A stretch of DNA of 64,000 bases from positions 11,248,016 through 11,312,015 of the forward strand of contig NC_052664.1 in NCBI RefSeq assembly GCF_016802725.1, in the 5' to 3' direction. The position numbers were made by a program, and so were the translations under genes. The notes under the pieces were generated by a model. It did not search any database, had not been told where the DNA came from, and saw only the letters and a program-made list of their open reading frames with translations. This document shows, in pieces, positions 42,245 to 55,590 of this stretch. Each line of letters opens with the position of its first letter. Within the stretch, counting starts at the first letter, position 1. The stretch comes from Solenopsis invicta (taxonomy: Eukaryota; Arthropoda; Insecta; Hymenoptera; Formicidae).

Positions 42245-42615
42245 TAAGATCCATGCTCATGGACTCGCATGCTCATTGGCCGCTTTCATAGCAAATCATC
42301 GTTGTACTCGTGATCGAAACTGTCGTTTCAAATTGAAGTAACCGATTCGGTGAGTCGGGTGAGAAATCGCGGTTAGAAGCGTGCATTGTTCGGAGTGAAA
42401 GAGCGTACTCCGTACGGTCTTACTCTCGTGAGAGCGAGAGAAGTGGAACGGAGCAGTGATAACAGGAGTACGGTTGTTCAACGTGATCCCTCATCGTGCG
42501 TACTTTGTACACAACCGTCCCCGCGACGAACTCGCGCGGCGGTTTCGTCGAACTTTGTTAACTCGAGAATACAGGCAGGTAAAACTACGTGTACACGCGC
42601 AGGACGCAACACAAA

Positions 42616-45600
42616 ATGTCCTTCTCCAAGGCGAGGATACAGCGGTTCAACGAACTTGGAAGTAAGTTGTTTGTTGTAGCAAATATGTAGCTGTGCATGT
42701 CGAATAATTCTGTCTTGTTGATTATTTCCTCGCGTTCGTCAGCTCTACACGCCTGTTGCCGTGAGGTAGATAAACTTACAACTTTCGGTCGTGTCGATGC
42801 ACGACACGTGACATTTGGCGGTCTTTTTTTTCTACGGTTATCTCGGTAACTGCGTATACAGCCTATTATTTATAGTTTGTGAAATTTTTGGTATACACAA
42901 AAAATGCTTTTGTATATACCGTATAAAGTCTATATAAAATTAAGTATTTGCGTTAATAAAATAACATAAATGACAGCAAACTTTGCAACAAATTTCCATG
43001 AAACAAACTAAAAATTCCGTAAGATTTGTTCTAACGTCTTTTTATTGCTATTCTGCGCAGTTATATATAAGTATATGTGTGTCGCGTATGTATTTGTAGC
43101 TGTGTATGGCGGGAAAACGGGTCTTGACTCCAAGTTCTGCAAAACATAAAAAATTAACCGTCTTGAACGTGTCTCGTTACTTGTTTCATTATAATATTTT
43201 CTGCTGTGTTCTCAATAGTGTTTTCATTATAAGATAAGATGGTTTATTCATTGCGAATCAATCTTTTCTTTATTAAACACATTCTAAAAGAATCAATATT
43301 ATTTCATTACAATTTTTATATTATTTTATATATATGTAAATTAAGTTGGAAAGATATGAAGACAGTAAATAAAGAATAAAATAAAGTTCTCTACAAATGC
43401 AAATATCTTAATTTTATTAAGTACATCCATATCTTGTTTTGTTGTACATATTTTTATGTATTTTATATTCTTGCAAATGAATATATTTATCAGATAAATT
43501 ACAAGTGATAAATTCTTCATCATGCGTAGAAAATATACATATATGTAACAATAATTTATATATATAATACGTAATTATTGTTTTAATGTGAGAAGCAGAT
43601 ATAAATAATTATTATGCATTATAAATAATTACAATAAATATGTATTAACTTTTTGTACATAATTTTAGATTCCAAAAATATTAAAAGGTCTTCTTAATTT
43701 TCTTTTAAATAACTTTTGGTAATTTGTATTTAAGATTCAGTAAATAATATTTTACAAGTGAAATTTTTTTTTATATATGAAACATACGCAATAATGATTT
43801 GTATATGTACAAATCATTATTGCGTATGTTTCAACAAATAATTATTCTATTGTTATAATGTGTAAAGCAGATATAAATAATTAATATATGTGATGATTAA
43901 ATAAAATAAATATATACATTAATTTTCTGTATATAATTTTTAATGTATTGCAAAAATTTTTAATTTTGTTAGCATTTTAATTTGCAAAATTTATTATTGT
44001 TTTTTAATTAACTTTATAATTAATACAAGTAGTAAAATACAAGATTAAAATGTAGAAGATCCTAAATAAAAAAAGAAAAAATTTAACTAAAAATGGGATT
44101 TATGCATAAAATAATTAAAAGCAGATTAAGAAACTTATCAATTCTATATGTTTCTTATCAGTTTTGACCAATCGCAATATCATGAATGTTTATTTATATT
44201 TTTTGATACAGCGCTTATTTGTTAAAATAATGATAACTTAAAAGGCAAGGTTTTTTAAAAAAATGAGATTTGAACATTTTTAATCATAATAAAAATCAAA
44301 AATATTTTTAAGTACGATTTTAGCGTAATAATTGATTATAATGGAATAAAAGGATCAATAACTCTTTATTCAGTGTACTAAATTCTTATCCATGATAAAA
44401 ATAAACACTTAGGAATAACTCTTTTTGACTTATGACACTCTTGGTGCAAAGTTTTCTTATTTATCTTTTCAATTTTAGAAGCTCAATTATGTAATTCTAG
44501 TAGTAATAAGAACTACAAAGATCTATTTTTCTTGCACACAACTAAAAAATACCAATTTTTAATTTATGTCATTGTTTAAACAAACGAGCGTTATTTTTTA
44601 CTAATTACAATATCATGAATGCTCTGATATTCTCTGATATATCATGATTTTTCAATACCACGCGATTGCTAATCATTTATTTTATCCTTTGGTATAACAT
44701 CTGTTTTCTGATTGTAGTTAATATTCTTGTCACTTGTATTTGCTTCTTATAATTTCCTTATCCCATTGTGTACGTAGCTGTTCAAGTGAAAAGTAGGCAG
44801 CATATATTTTATTCGTTATTTCTTATATCTTATCTTTATATATCGCTTGCGTCTGCCCTTTAAATTTCTCATATATTGACCCTACCTCCTTTCCTCCTCC
44901 CTATGGAAGGAAGCTCGCGGTAGACAATAAAAGAAGACGTTTTATCGCGTACAGACGCAATGGGGAACGTTGTCGGCTACACCTGGTTATTCTACGACCC
45001 CATAGAGATGTGTCCCTTGCATTCAGAACAGCTGTCTTTCCCATTTGCGCCTGCTTCTCCCCTGCACGTTACGTTGCGCCAAAAGGAAGTCTCATTTAGC
45101 CGCGCCGTTTTTCCTCTCCTTTATCGTTGCAACGCACTACGCAAGTCCCATCGATATATTACGCAATATTTAAGAACAAGCCCCAATTTAAATGTTTGTG
45201 TAGAGGATAAGTGAATTAAAAGTATCGCTTGATTTAAAGCGCCAAAAATTCACGATTTCTTCTTCCCCCCTCCCCTTTTTTGGTTAAAAGGGCAATAAAT
45301 GTCATATTTACACACATTTTATTTATACTTTAAGCTATATTCATGAATTTATATACGTGTTAAAATAATGTAAAATATAACCGAGAACAGGAGGGCAGAC
45401 GTGTCTACAGCAGTTTTTGTCAAATTGCTAACATTGTTGAGCCAAAACTGGTCAACTGAAACGAAAAGTCCAAATTAACTTGTAACTAATAATGTATATC
45501 ACAAATTTAATAAAAAAATAGCGATATGATAAAATTACACTTTTATAGGAAAAAAAGTTACTTTTGTATCATTCTTTTTCTAAATAAATTGTGAATCAAA

Positions 45601-48600
45601 AAAATATTTTTTAAAAATTCTATTACTTTTTTCAAATTTATAATATAGAAAAACAAGATGTCTATTATTGGAAAATAACGGAAAAATCAAGAATTTTTAA
45701 GGAATTAATTTTATATCCTTGAACATCATGAATTTTCATGGAATTTTATTAATAAATTTTTTTAATTTTAATTATATTTCTCTTTTTCTGATAGAATTAT
45801 TTTTTTGATTATTTTTTTTTAATAATATAAAATGCCGACAATCAATTAGTAGTATACATAACATATAGATCCATTGGCGTATTTTGTATAACTCGCGAAT
45901 ATTTATAATAGAATTTTAATGAAGACAATACATCATTATAAATTGACATTGTATTTAGTCATCTTTCGAATTTTGTACTTCTGATGAGCTAGATCAGTGT
46001 GTTGTAGACAGATTATTATTATTATTTTTTTTTTACTATTTTCTCAAATTAAATATTCAAAACTTAAGTGAATTTTTTTGGTTGCGTGATTAATATCCAT
46101 TTTCATAAATTAACTCTAAACTACACTGGGAGATATATCTCCCAGTGTAGTTAACACATATTTATACAAATATTTCTTGTGTGGCACATTTATTTATTTA
46201 TTATTTGACTATTTAAAAAATCCTAAGTTAACGTTATTGGAAATTAAAAAAAGATCTTTTTTTGTTACTTACAGCCCTGCAAACTTTATTTTTTATTATA
46301 TCTATAATAAATAATTGTCTTTCAGCTTCAGAGAATGTTTAGTTATTACACCACATAAAAAAAAACACCAACTTTTTAAATTTTATTTTGGTTAAAACTT
46401 ATCAAAATTTTGGATACAATTATACCCTACGGGTATAATTTTATAGGCTAAACTTGACCAGTATAATTATGTGTATGTGAAAGTTAATCTCAATTTAACT
46501 TATTCTTTATCTAAATTATTAGAACTAAAAAGAGATAAAGAGTAAATTAAATTGAAATTAAAATTAATCTGCATTTGCAAAAATGGATTTAAGGAATGTT
46601 AAAAAATATAATAAAATAATTTTTTTCCAAAATTGCGTTGAAAAATTTTTTAAATTTTACCTGGATTTTTGAATAAAATTGGAAAATCTGGGAATTTTCA
46701 AAGAATTTTTTTACAAATTTTTTGAGTAAACAACCTGAGAAAACAGTTACAGTTTATATGTCAATAACGTAGTAAATCATTGCATTGAATCGTTTTCTCT
46801 GTACGATGTCAACAAAATTAAAAAAATCACGTATCAAGAAAAAGGCATTTAATTGTCAATTAGAATAATTCTGTCTTTTTTTTAATATTTACAATAGATC
46901 TTTTTTAATCGGCAATTGTTAGATCTTAAAAGAAAGTTCATTCTCTTTAAAAAAATTATTGACATGAATTGTTCATGTTAGTGTCTGTTCAAGTCGTTCC
47001 TTTGCTCTTGCGATGCGCTGTTTGCCGTCCATCGCATCAGCGACTACTTTAAATTTTGAATCTATATCCCGATAGACACATTGTGCAAATATTGCACAAT
47101 AAAACAATCGAGTAACGACTCTCGAGATTTAACTAATAATCAATAAAGGCAAGTGAGAGTCAGGCGCGGTAATTATTGCACAAGGTCAATATATTTCTTA
47201 ATCGTATCAATGGTTTTTACATTCGAACGTTTTGACTCTCTTTGGAGTCGTCATCAGCAATACAATAGTAAAAAAGAGAAGAATATTTAACAACAAAAAG
47301 TGCATCTTTTTAATGAATTAATAGTCTAGTCATCGTCAATCCAATATGGTTGTCACTGCCGGTTTGCTGAATCCGAAGTGCAATTTTCCAAACATGTTAT
47401 GGGGAAAAGCTTGATCACCCTATAATTAATGTTATGAAATAGTAACTGTAGGAAAGAAAATTTTTTGTGTGATTCACCATCGAGAATCGACGACGACCAA
47501 CGAAGCCATGGATAAGAGCTTAATGCTTGTAATTATCAAAAACGGTATTGAGAGTGCCGCAGTCAATAAGAGATGTTTCTCATACAGCGGTTAACAAGCG
47601 AATGAGCGTTATACATAAACACAACGCGAGATACGTTATATATATTCAGTAAATATAGAAAGGCAACTCAAAACAATAAGTATAAGTCATAGAGGAATTA
47701 GATACAAGTAAGTAACTCTGACCACGAGAAATAAACAGATATATAGATTGAATTAAAAATGCGTCCGTCGAATGAAAATTAAAGTACATCAATAATTAAA
47801 TAAATAAAAGTGAGTCAGTCAGTAAGAGAATAAATAAATAAATTGTAAAACGTTAAAATTTAATACATAAGAAATTAAATAAATAAATAGTTAAGAGTTG
47901 GACTGTGAAATACACAAAAAGTTAAATGGATAAGTAATTGCAACAAATTATGGACGCATTGAAACATCTAAGTTCACAATTTCTTCAATAAAAAAAGGTA
48001 CGCATGGCGCAAGCATTCGGTGTCCGATTGTGAATTCAAGACATTCTTTTGCATCCAAATGTGCAACATTTCAGAAACTACTCGCCTGCTAAGGAAGCGT
48101 TCCGAGTCAAGGACCTCGATGCTCTCCCAATCGAACTTGTGATTAAACTCTATTCTGTGTTCCGTAATTACCGAGGAATTCTTAATGTTCCAATTAATAT
48201 TGTTGCGATGTTCGGTTATTCTTGTTTTTAGTTTCCTGCTCGTTTGGCCTACGTATGATGCATCACATTCTTTGCATGCAATTTTGTAAACCACATTTTT
48301 CTTAGAGTTCGTTGGAAGAGCGTTCTTCTGTCCTTTGATAATTCTGACTCACTTACCTTTATTGATTATTAGTTATTGCACAATAATTAACGAAAATTTT
48401 GCAATAATTGCGTTAAGATGATTTGTCATAACGCAGCAACAAAATAAAATTTCTAAATAATATTTGTCAAAAATTACACAAGTCTAAGTTTTAGGTACAA
48501 ATATTTTACAATTATTTGTTTGATTTTTTATTTAAAATGTCACATATTTTAGTATTAACATTTTTACTACTAACTGGTATAAACAGATTATTTAAAAAAA

Positions 48601-50789
48601 TGGCTATCTACCAATCTGAGAATATGTTCACTAAGGATAAAGAGATGACAAGATGAATTTTTTATTCGGTATATTTTGTATTGAAAGGGACTCGAACATG
48701 GGTTAAAACGTTTACACATGTATTTTTGTTATATGTATTGATTAATGTAAACTATACCGATTGAAATTACGCAATACTTATAGCGTTAACTCAGAAAAAC
48801 AATTGTATATTTGTTATTTAAAATATTACCATGCTGAAAGTAATATTTAACCATTTCTACATTATAATTTAGGAATAAATATATATTTAAACGCATATAT
48901 GAATTAATTATATTTCTAAATGTTTTATACATAATATAGTTAATATATTTTTTTAATTTGTTAAATTAACAATTTTTTTTCTAAATTTGAAATGATTAAG
49001 ACGATTCGCTATATTGTCATAATTTTGCAAAATACTGTTTCGAAATTAATTGAACGTTTATCAATATTTTATAAAAGATTAATTTGTAAATATATCTATA
49101 AATTATATTTTTATGCAAGATTTTGTCATATTATTTAATAAATGTCCTATGAGGGTTTAAATTCCCATAATCTACATAACTTTAAAAATTGCTTATTATC
49201 TTTTATTAAATATGTCGGATGATAAAAACGTTCAATTTTCAATCATTTTTAAGTATGGAAATTTTAACTTTTACACCTATCTTTAATATACATTCTGGTT
49301 TAATTCACTGAATCTGGATCATTTTAATAACTCCAAATGGGCGAAGAGCTTTATTTTCATAACAGTTCATTACATTGATAACATATCTTAACTGCGAAGA
49401 AAAATCGTTTTCAAGGTACTAATACTCAAGGAACTTACATATTTTCAATAAAAATATGCTTTTAGCTTATTTTTCGGTCCACTATCACTTGCTATGGTTT
49501 AGTTCTTGCCATATAGTTCCTTGTATTTTGTAATTTAAATGTATCAACAAACAAAAATTAATTAATAGAAATTGTAATTGACATAAATAGAATCACTTCT
49601 GAATATTCTTAATATTTAAATATTTTGACTCAAAATTTGAAACTTTGACTATTACTAAAACAGAAGATATCAACTCACAAAAAAGCATTTGTGGGGATTT
49701 CATTCTAAGGCCGAAAGACAACTTTCCCGCATTTCATTCTAAGGCCGAAAGACAACTTTCCCGTTCTGTAAGAGAATTTTTCGGTTTTTTGGCTTATCCT
49801 AATGTACCTACTTATGTGTGTGTATAAGAACAGGGGAAGGGGGCTACTTTAGACTTTTGAAAACATTTGTTAACTGTCCTAAATCTTTATATTTCATACA
49901 TGTAATTTAATCTAGGTATAATACGCTAGACAGGTTCGTGCTCAAAGTGCTCAAAATTCTTATCTTAGGATTATTTTAAATCTGAAAATTATCAAAGAAA
50001 TATATTAAAATTTTGAAAAAGTATTCTTGAATTGTTATTTGGAAAAATGTAAAAAAAAAGAAAATTGATTTTTTTGTGAAAAAAGATAGTCCTCTTAATA
50101 GAAATTTATTCAATCATTGATCTATTTCTCAACAATTTTCGATATTAGAACTTTTTTTACACTTTATTTTAATTCCTATGTATTTTTACTATTTTTTTAT
50201 AAGTAGATTTATAATCACAGTAAATTTATAATCTTTCTGTGTAATTAGGAATTTGAAAAATTATGATTATGAATTTGTTACATTTTCTTTTACACTACTA
50301 AAATAAGATTTGAATAAACATTGGATATTATGTTGGTATAATAATAATATAATTACGATCGAAAAGACCTTCTAGATCATTTATGTGTCATTCTAATTTT
50401 CTAACATATGTATAATTTTACAGGCGATGCACCACCACCAGGCGCATATGATCCAAAATTCGACACTAAAGTGAAAGGACTTGTTATTGAGAAGTCTGAT
50501 AGATTTTTAGATAGTAAGAGTACAAGTAGCGCAGAATGCTCGATCGCGTCAACAAAGAGCAATACAATGACTCCCATTTTCCGTATGGTAAGAAATGTTG
50601 CAAATTCTGTTATCGATTGTAAATTAATTGCAATATTTAAAAAATAGAAAAGAGATTTGCAAAAAGATTTGGTTTTTTGTTATTGCGGATAATGAATTAT
50701 AAAATTGTGAATTTATCAATTGTTTTAAATTAATTTGTAATAAGTCATCTCTTATGGTAAAACGTTAACACAAGAATTATAACTCATCT

Positions 50790-50858
<69 letters not shown>

Positions 50859-53800
50859 TAAAAATATTGCTACACCATAATATATTAATAAAATTAAATT
50901 ATAAATTACGTAAAATATTATATTATTTTTTCTGCAGCCCCAACCGCCATCGAAGCGAGTCACAAAATCAACGACAGGGTCAATTTATCCTAAATTGAAA
51001 ACTCAGCAACCCTTAATAAAAATTCAAAGCATACAATATGAATCCAATCAAGAACTAGCAGATCTTCAAGTAGAATGTTTAAACAAAGATAAAACTATAC
51101 AGGAACATGAGAAGCATATCGAAGATATGAAAGACGAGATACGGAAATTAGAAATCGAAATAGAGGAATTGCGCAAGAAACAAAATGAAATAGAAACGCA
51201 ACACCAGAAAGATATAGAAACAATGGTTTGCTATATTTTTAAATAAAATTTTTAATTATTATCTAGTATTATTAATACACCATGTTTTAAAAATATTTTT
51301 AATTTGCAGGCTAAGTTGCATCAAGATGTACTAAATAATGATAATGATAAATATCAGACAGAAATGCAGAGGCTTCGTTTGCAATTATTAGAAATGACCA
51401 AGGAAAAAGAACAAGAAATTTCAACGCGAAAAATAATGGAAATGGAACTTAGAAATCGTGTGAACGAACTATCAAAAGGAATGGCAACATTGGAAGCTGA
51501 ATTGCATGCTAAGAAAGAGGAGACCAGAGCAGAGGTAAATTAAATTATTTAATTTTATAAGTGTGATTTATTATGCTAAGCAATATTTTTTATTTTGTTT
51601 AACAGGTTGAAGTTCTTGAAGATCATATTAGAGAATTGTCAAACAAATTGGAAACAATGAAACAAAATCGCGATATTGAAATACTAGCATTACAAAAAGA
51701 AAAATATCAACTTGATGTCTGTATTACTAATTTAACTGAAGATCAATCTATTCTTAAATCTGCTTTGGAAATAAAGCAGGATGAAATTTCAAAACTTGAA
51801 AATCAGTTATATACTCTGCAATACGAATCACATAAACTTAAAACACAATGTGAAGAGCTTGATAACAATTACGCTAATAAGATTTCCGATTTCACTAATA
51901 AACACGAGGAAGAAATTAAATGTTTAAAAAATGATTTTGAAAAAGAAAAACAAGAATTTTTAGTACAAAATGAAGCTTATAAGACACATGCATTAAAAAT
52001 GGAAACCAAGGCAAATAAAATGGAACAAACAAACTGTTCTCTTGTGGAAGAATTGAAGCATCTTCAAAATATTCATAAAGACGTATGTAATCGATATTCT
52101 CCATTTATTACAATTATACTTATGTTTATGTTTTGTTTATTGTACATATACGCTATTATATTTATTTGCTATGTTATAAAGGAGAAAAAGAGGTGGTTTA
52201 ATACCATTTCGTTTTCTTTAAATACCTCTGTAAACATTAATGCGACATAATTCTTATGAACATCAGTTTGTTAGCTATAGAGTTTTATTAATAACCCTAC
52301 AAGTAGAAGTTTATCGGATATATAGTACAAACATAATTTACAATTTACTGAAAAGGGAAAAAGAACGTGTTTGTGAAATAAGAGAAGAGGCATGTACTAA
52401 TAACTAATGTCATGAAAGACACTCTTTTATTTATAAAACAATACAATTTAATGATTCTTTACAGATCTTACACGCTAATAAGCGCTACAAAGCAAGCAGG
52501 TTTTATAAATGTTTTATAAATTATATTTTTATTTGTAAAAATAGTTTTTAAATTAATTTTTTTTATTTAAAAAATATTTTTAAAAAATAATTTCTTTATT
52601 GGAATATACTTTTCTAAATTACATATAAAATGTACATATAAAATTACTGCTATCTGTAAAACTGAAATCAGTTTTTATATAAACGTAATGACCAGTAACT
52701 ATCCTACAAGGCTAAATCTGTAATGAAGTAATTTTAACGGTTGCTTTTAGAACTTAACACGAATTATCAGACATTATGATATCTCATTATTTCGTGTTTA
52801 TTTCATTAGCCTCTTCTCTCTTTTATACATATATTACATATATAACGCATAAATGATAAAGTTTAGTGTACATGATCAAACAGCTGTCGACACTGAGTTC
52901 AGTAATAGAATATGAACACATATGTCGTCTGCAACTTCTTTTCTCTTCCAAAGGATAATGTATTAGTGTATCATATTTGAAGAATCAATGTTGATCTGTC
53001 AATGTTGAATCTCTCAGCAATCTCTTCTATTGCTGAAATTCGTGAAATTATTTTACATTAAATGCGCAAAATGTCATTATCTATGCCAGATGATCAGAAT
53101 ATGGCTGGTCATCAAGATAGAAATTCTAATCATGTTTGAATTTCTCAAATCATCATTAACAGTTTGAATTGCTGATATGCGATCCTGACAGACATCTTAT
53201 TCTTTATAACATTTCTGTTATACGATTCCGAAACTCAAAGCGTAATATGTCGTAAATGCAATTTTTTTTGTTCATTTTTAACATTAAAATATGTCTTACT
53301 CGAATGACTATTGAATATGTCATTTTTCTATAAATTACAAATTGCAATATGTATACAATTAGTGACGTTACCATACAACTCTTCTAATGACATTTAATGG
53401 AATCGTGCACGAACTTTTGCATTCACTCAATAAAAAATACGATTTTGTAAATATTTTGTTTTACTGTATAAATTAATGAATATTTAGTAAAGTAAGAAAT
53501 CGATGCGTTAGCATTTTAAGGAAATATTGATAGATACCGTTTACTTAAAAAAAGTTTAATTTAGTCAGATTTATTTTTTTAAATTTCACAACTTTTTAAG
53601 AATCACAACTCTCTGAAAATACTCTTAATGTGCATACGCGTACGTACATACACGCACGTACACACGTGTGCAAGCACGTACTAAATAAATAATTTTATCT
53701 TAATTGGATAAATTAAAATTTTTTTTTTTTTTTTTCATGCTTTTAGGTAACTCAACGTTTGCAAGAAGCTCAAAATGAACTAAAGCTTTCAAATGAGAGG

Positions 53801-55559
53801 CATACCATTATGATAGAAAAATATAAAAAGGACCTGAATGACATGAAAAAAAAACATACTGAAAACACATTAAGATTGGAGAAATTATTAGAAGATGCCG
53901 CAGATGAATATATAAAAGAACTGGAAAATGTACTGTGATATATATATATATATTTTTTTTTTCTTTAATCACATTAAACATTTTTATAATTCATTTTCCT
54001 GGCAATAATTAATACAAATTTTTAGGTTAAGAAGATGAAAAATGAAGAAATAGAGGAATTAAAACAAACTTCCGCTAAAAAACTTGAAGAGGAAACTGAA
54101 CGGATAATGAAACATGCTCAGAAAATTATCGAAGAAGCTGAGGCTGATAAACGAGATGCACTAATAGCATGTCACACTGAGGGCAAGGAACAGGTGAAAA
54201 AAACGATTGATGAATGCGACGCTAAAGTAAGCAGATTACACGTGCGTAGAATGGCAAACATCACTTTAGTTATTTGTTTTTTGTTAACATTTATGTGCTT
54301 GTACAAACATAGTAGGCTTGTTTTCTATTTCTGCACTAGACTACACTGGAACGTTCCTTCTTGCTTTCGCTAACTCTTAAACATCTACCTATTTCATTTT
54401 AAGTGTACACTAATTCAAGGAGTTCAGGAACAGAAAACAAACAGTATATCTTATAATTTTTATAAATTGCTATGAAATGTATTCTGTAGATGGTTTTTTG
54501 TGAATGTTTTATTTTTTTCTTTATCTGTGTGCTCTTTGTGATGTTTGAAAAAATTTTTGTTTTGATGAAACATGTGTATAAATATTAAAATAGGACTGTT
54601 GTTACTTAGGTCAATGCTATGGTCGAAGAGGCGCGAAATACTGTAGAAGAAGAGATGCGACTTGCTGATGATAGATACAAAGCATGTTTGCTTCGTATGG
54701 AAGTAGAACGTGCTGCATTAGATGAAAAACTTTCGCAAAGAGATGATGAAATCACTAAACTTTCCACGACACTTGAGGAGTTAAGATCATCCGTGGAAAC
54801 ACAGGTGACTATCATAATGTTAACATTGTCTTTAATTATCATTTCCTCTTATGTCATAAATTGTAATTTTTAGGCAAGTTTTAGTCAAAGTTTGCAAGCT
54901 GAATTGGATAAAGCAGAAAGCGAATTGGCAGACAAAAAACAAGAATTGAGATCTTTAAAAGATCACATTAGAACAGAAGCGGCCGAAATGGTTGCTAGAA
55001 AGAAAAGGTTTGTATGATTAAATTTTATTTTAATAATTAAATTTTTATGTATTTCACTTTGCTGAGCGATTATTTTAATTATATAAAACATTTAGATTTG
55101 AGTTAATAATGGCTGAAAATCAAGCATCCGTTGCTGCGCTTACTAATCGGTTGGCTCAAAGCAACGCTGAAGTGGAAAGATTACAATATGAAGTTAAACG
55201 CGGTGAAGATAACATACGCGAACATAAGGAATTGCTTAATGCGATGCGTAATAACTCACAAATAGTGCACGAACAAGTTCATTCTTTCATGAAAGAGTTA
55301 GATACCCATAGACATCTAGTAGATCAGCATCAATCTGGTAATTTATCTCAATTTGATTCGATAAAATCTGTCTTTGAGGCAAAAATTGAAAGTTTAAAAC
55401 AGAAAACTGGGAAAGAAATTGCAAGACTTGAGGATGATGCTAAACTTAAATCTATATTAAACAATCAGGTAATGTTACGCTTGTTATTATATTTATTTTT
55501 AAATTACATTTTGTAATTTGTGAAAATATCAAAATTTTTTTAAAATGCTTTTTTTTATT

Positions 55560-55590
<31 letters not shown>

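Larger units (their letters stand above)
47131..48374 (-). mobile_element. Penelope-like element, 3' fragment with inverted ends
   Basis: The minus strand encodes a GIY-YIG endonuclease end (see 47974-48345), the domain that follows reverse transcriptase in Penelope-like elements; the RT itself is missing. Both borders carry the same 30-odd bases in opposite orientation: AACTAATAATCAATAAAGGC then AAGTGAGAGTCA at 47131-47162 against TGACTCACTTACCTTTATTG then ATTATTAGTT at 48345-48374. Inverted terminal pieces are common in this class. A hammerhead-like motif lies at 47229-47257. The element sits inside HMMR intron 1 in antisense orientation. Confidence 0.65.
42662..50423 (+). other. First intron of HMMR, 7.8 kb
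   Basis: It separates a 46-nt first coding exon from the rest. It holds two perfect palindromes (43779, 46119), a Penelope-like fragment (47131-48374), a 33-bp duplication (49697) and otherwise AT-rich DNA. A GC-richer patch at 44860-45220 contains an 84-codon open frame without recognised residues; it could be a regulatory patch, but no gene is claimed. Confidence 0.6.

Noticed and set aside
41738..42247. Short hydrophobic open frames near the HMMR promoter
   Set aside because: They lie entirely within palindromic MITEs, and the same frames appear in copies elsewhere (for example 11012-11263).
43779..43832. microRNA precursor
   Set aside because: The stem is perfect, only 24 bp with a 6-nt loop, and lacks the extended lower stem of a pre-miRNA; a palindromic repeat is more likely.
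44960..45214. 84-codon gene in HMMR intron 1
   Set aside because: The region is somewhat GC-richer, but the translation shows no domain or conserved motif, and neither splice partners nor a poly(A) signal stand out.
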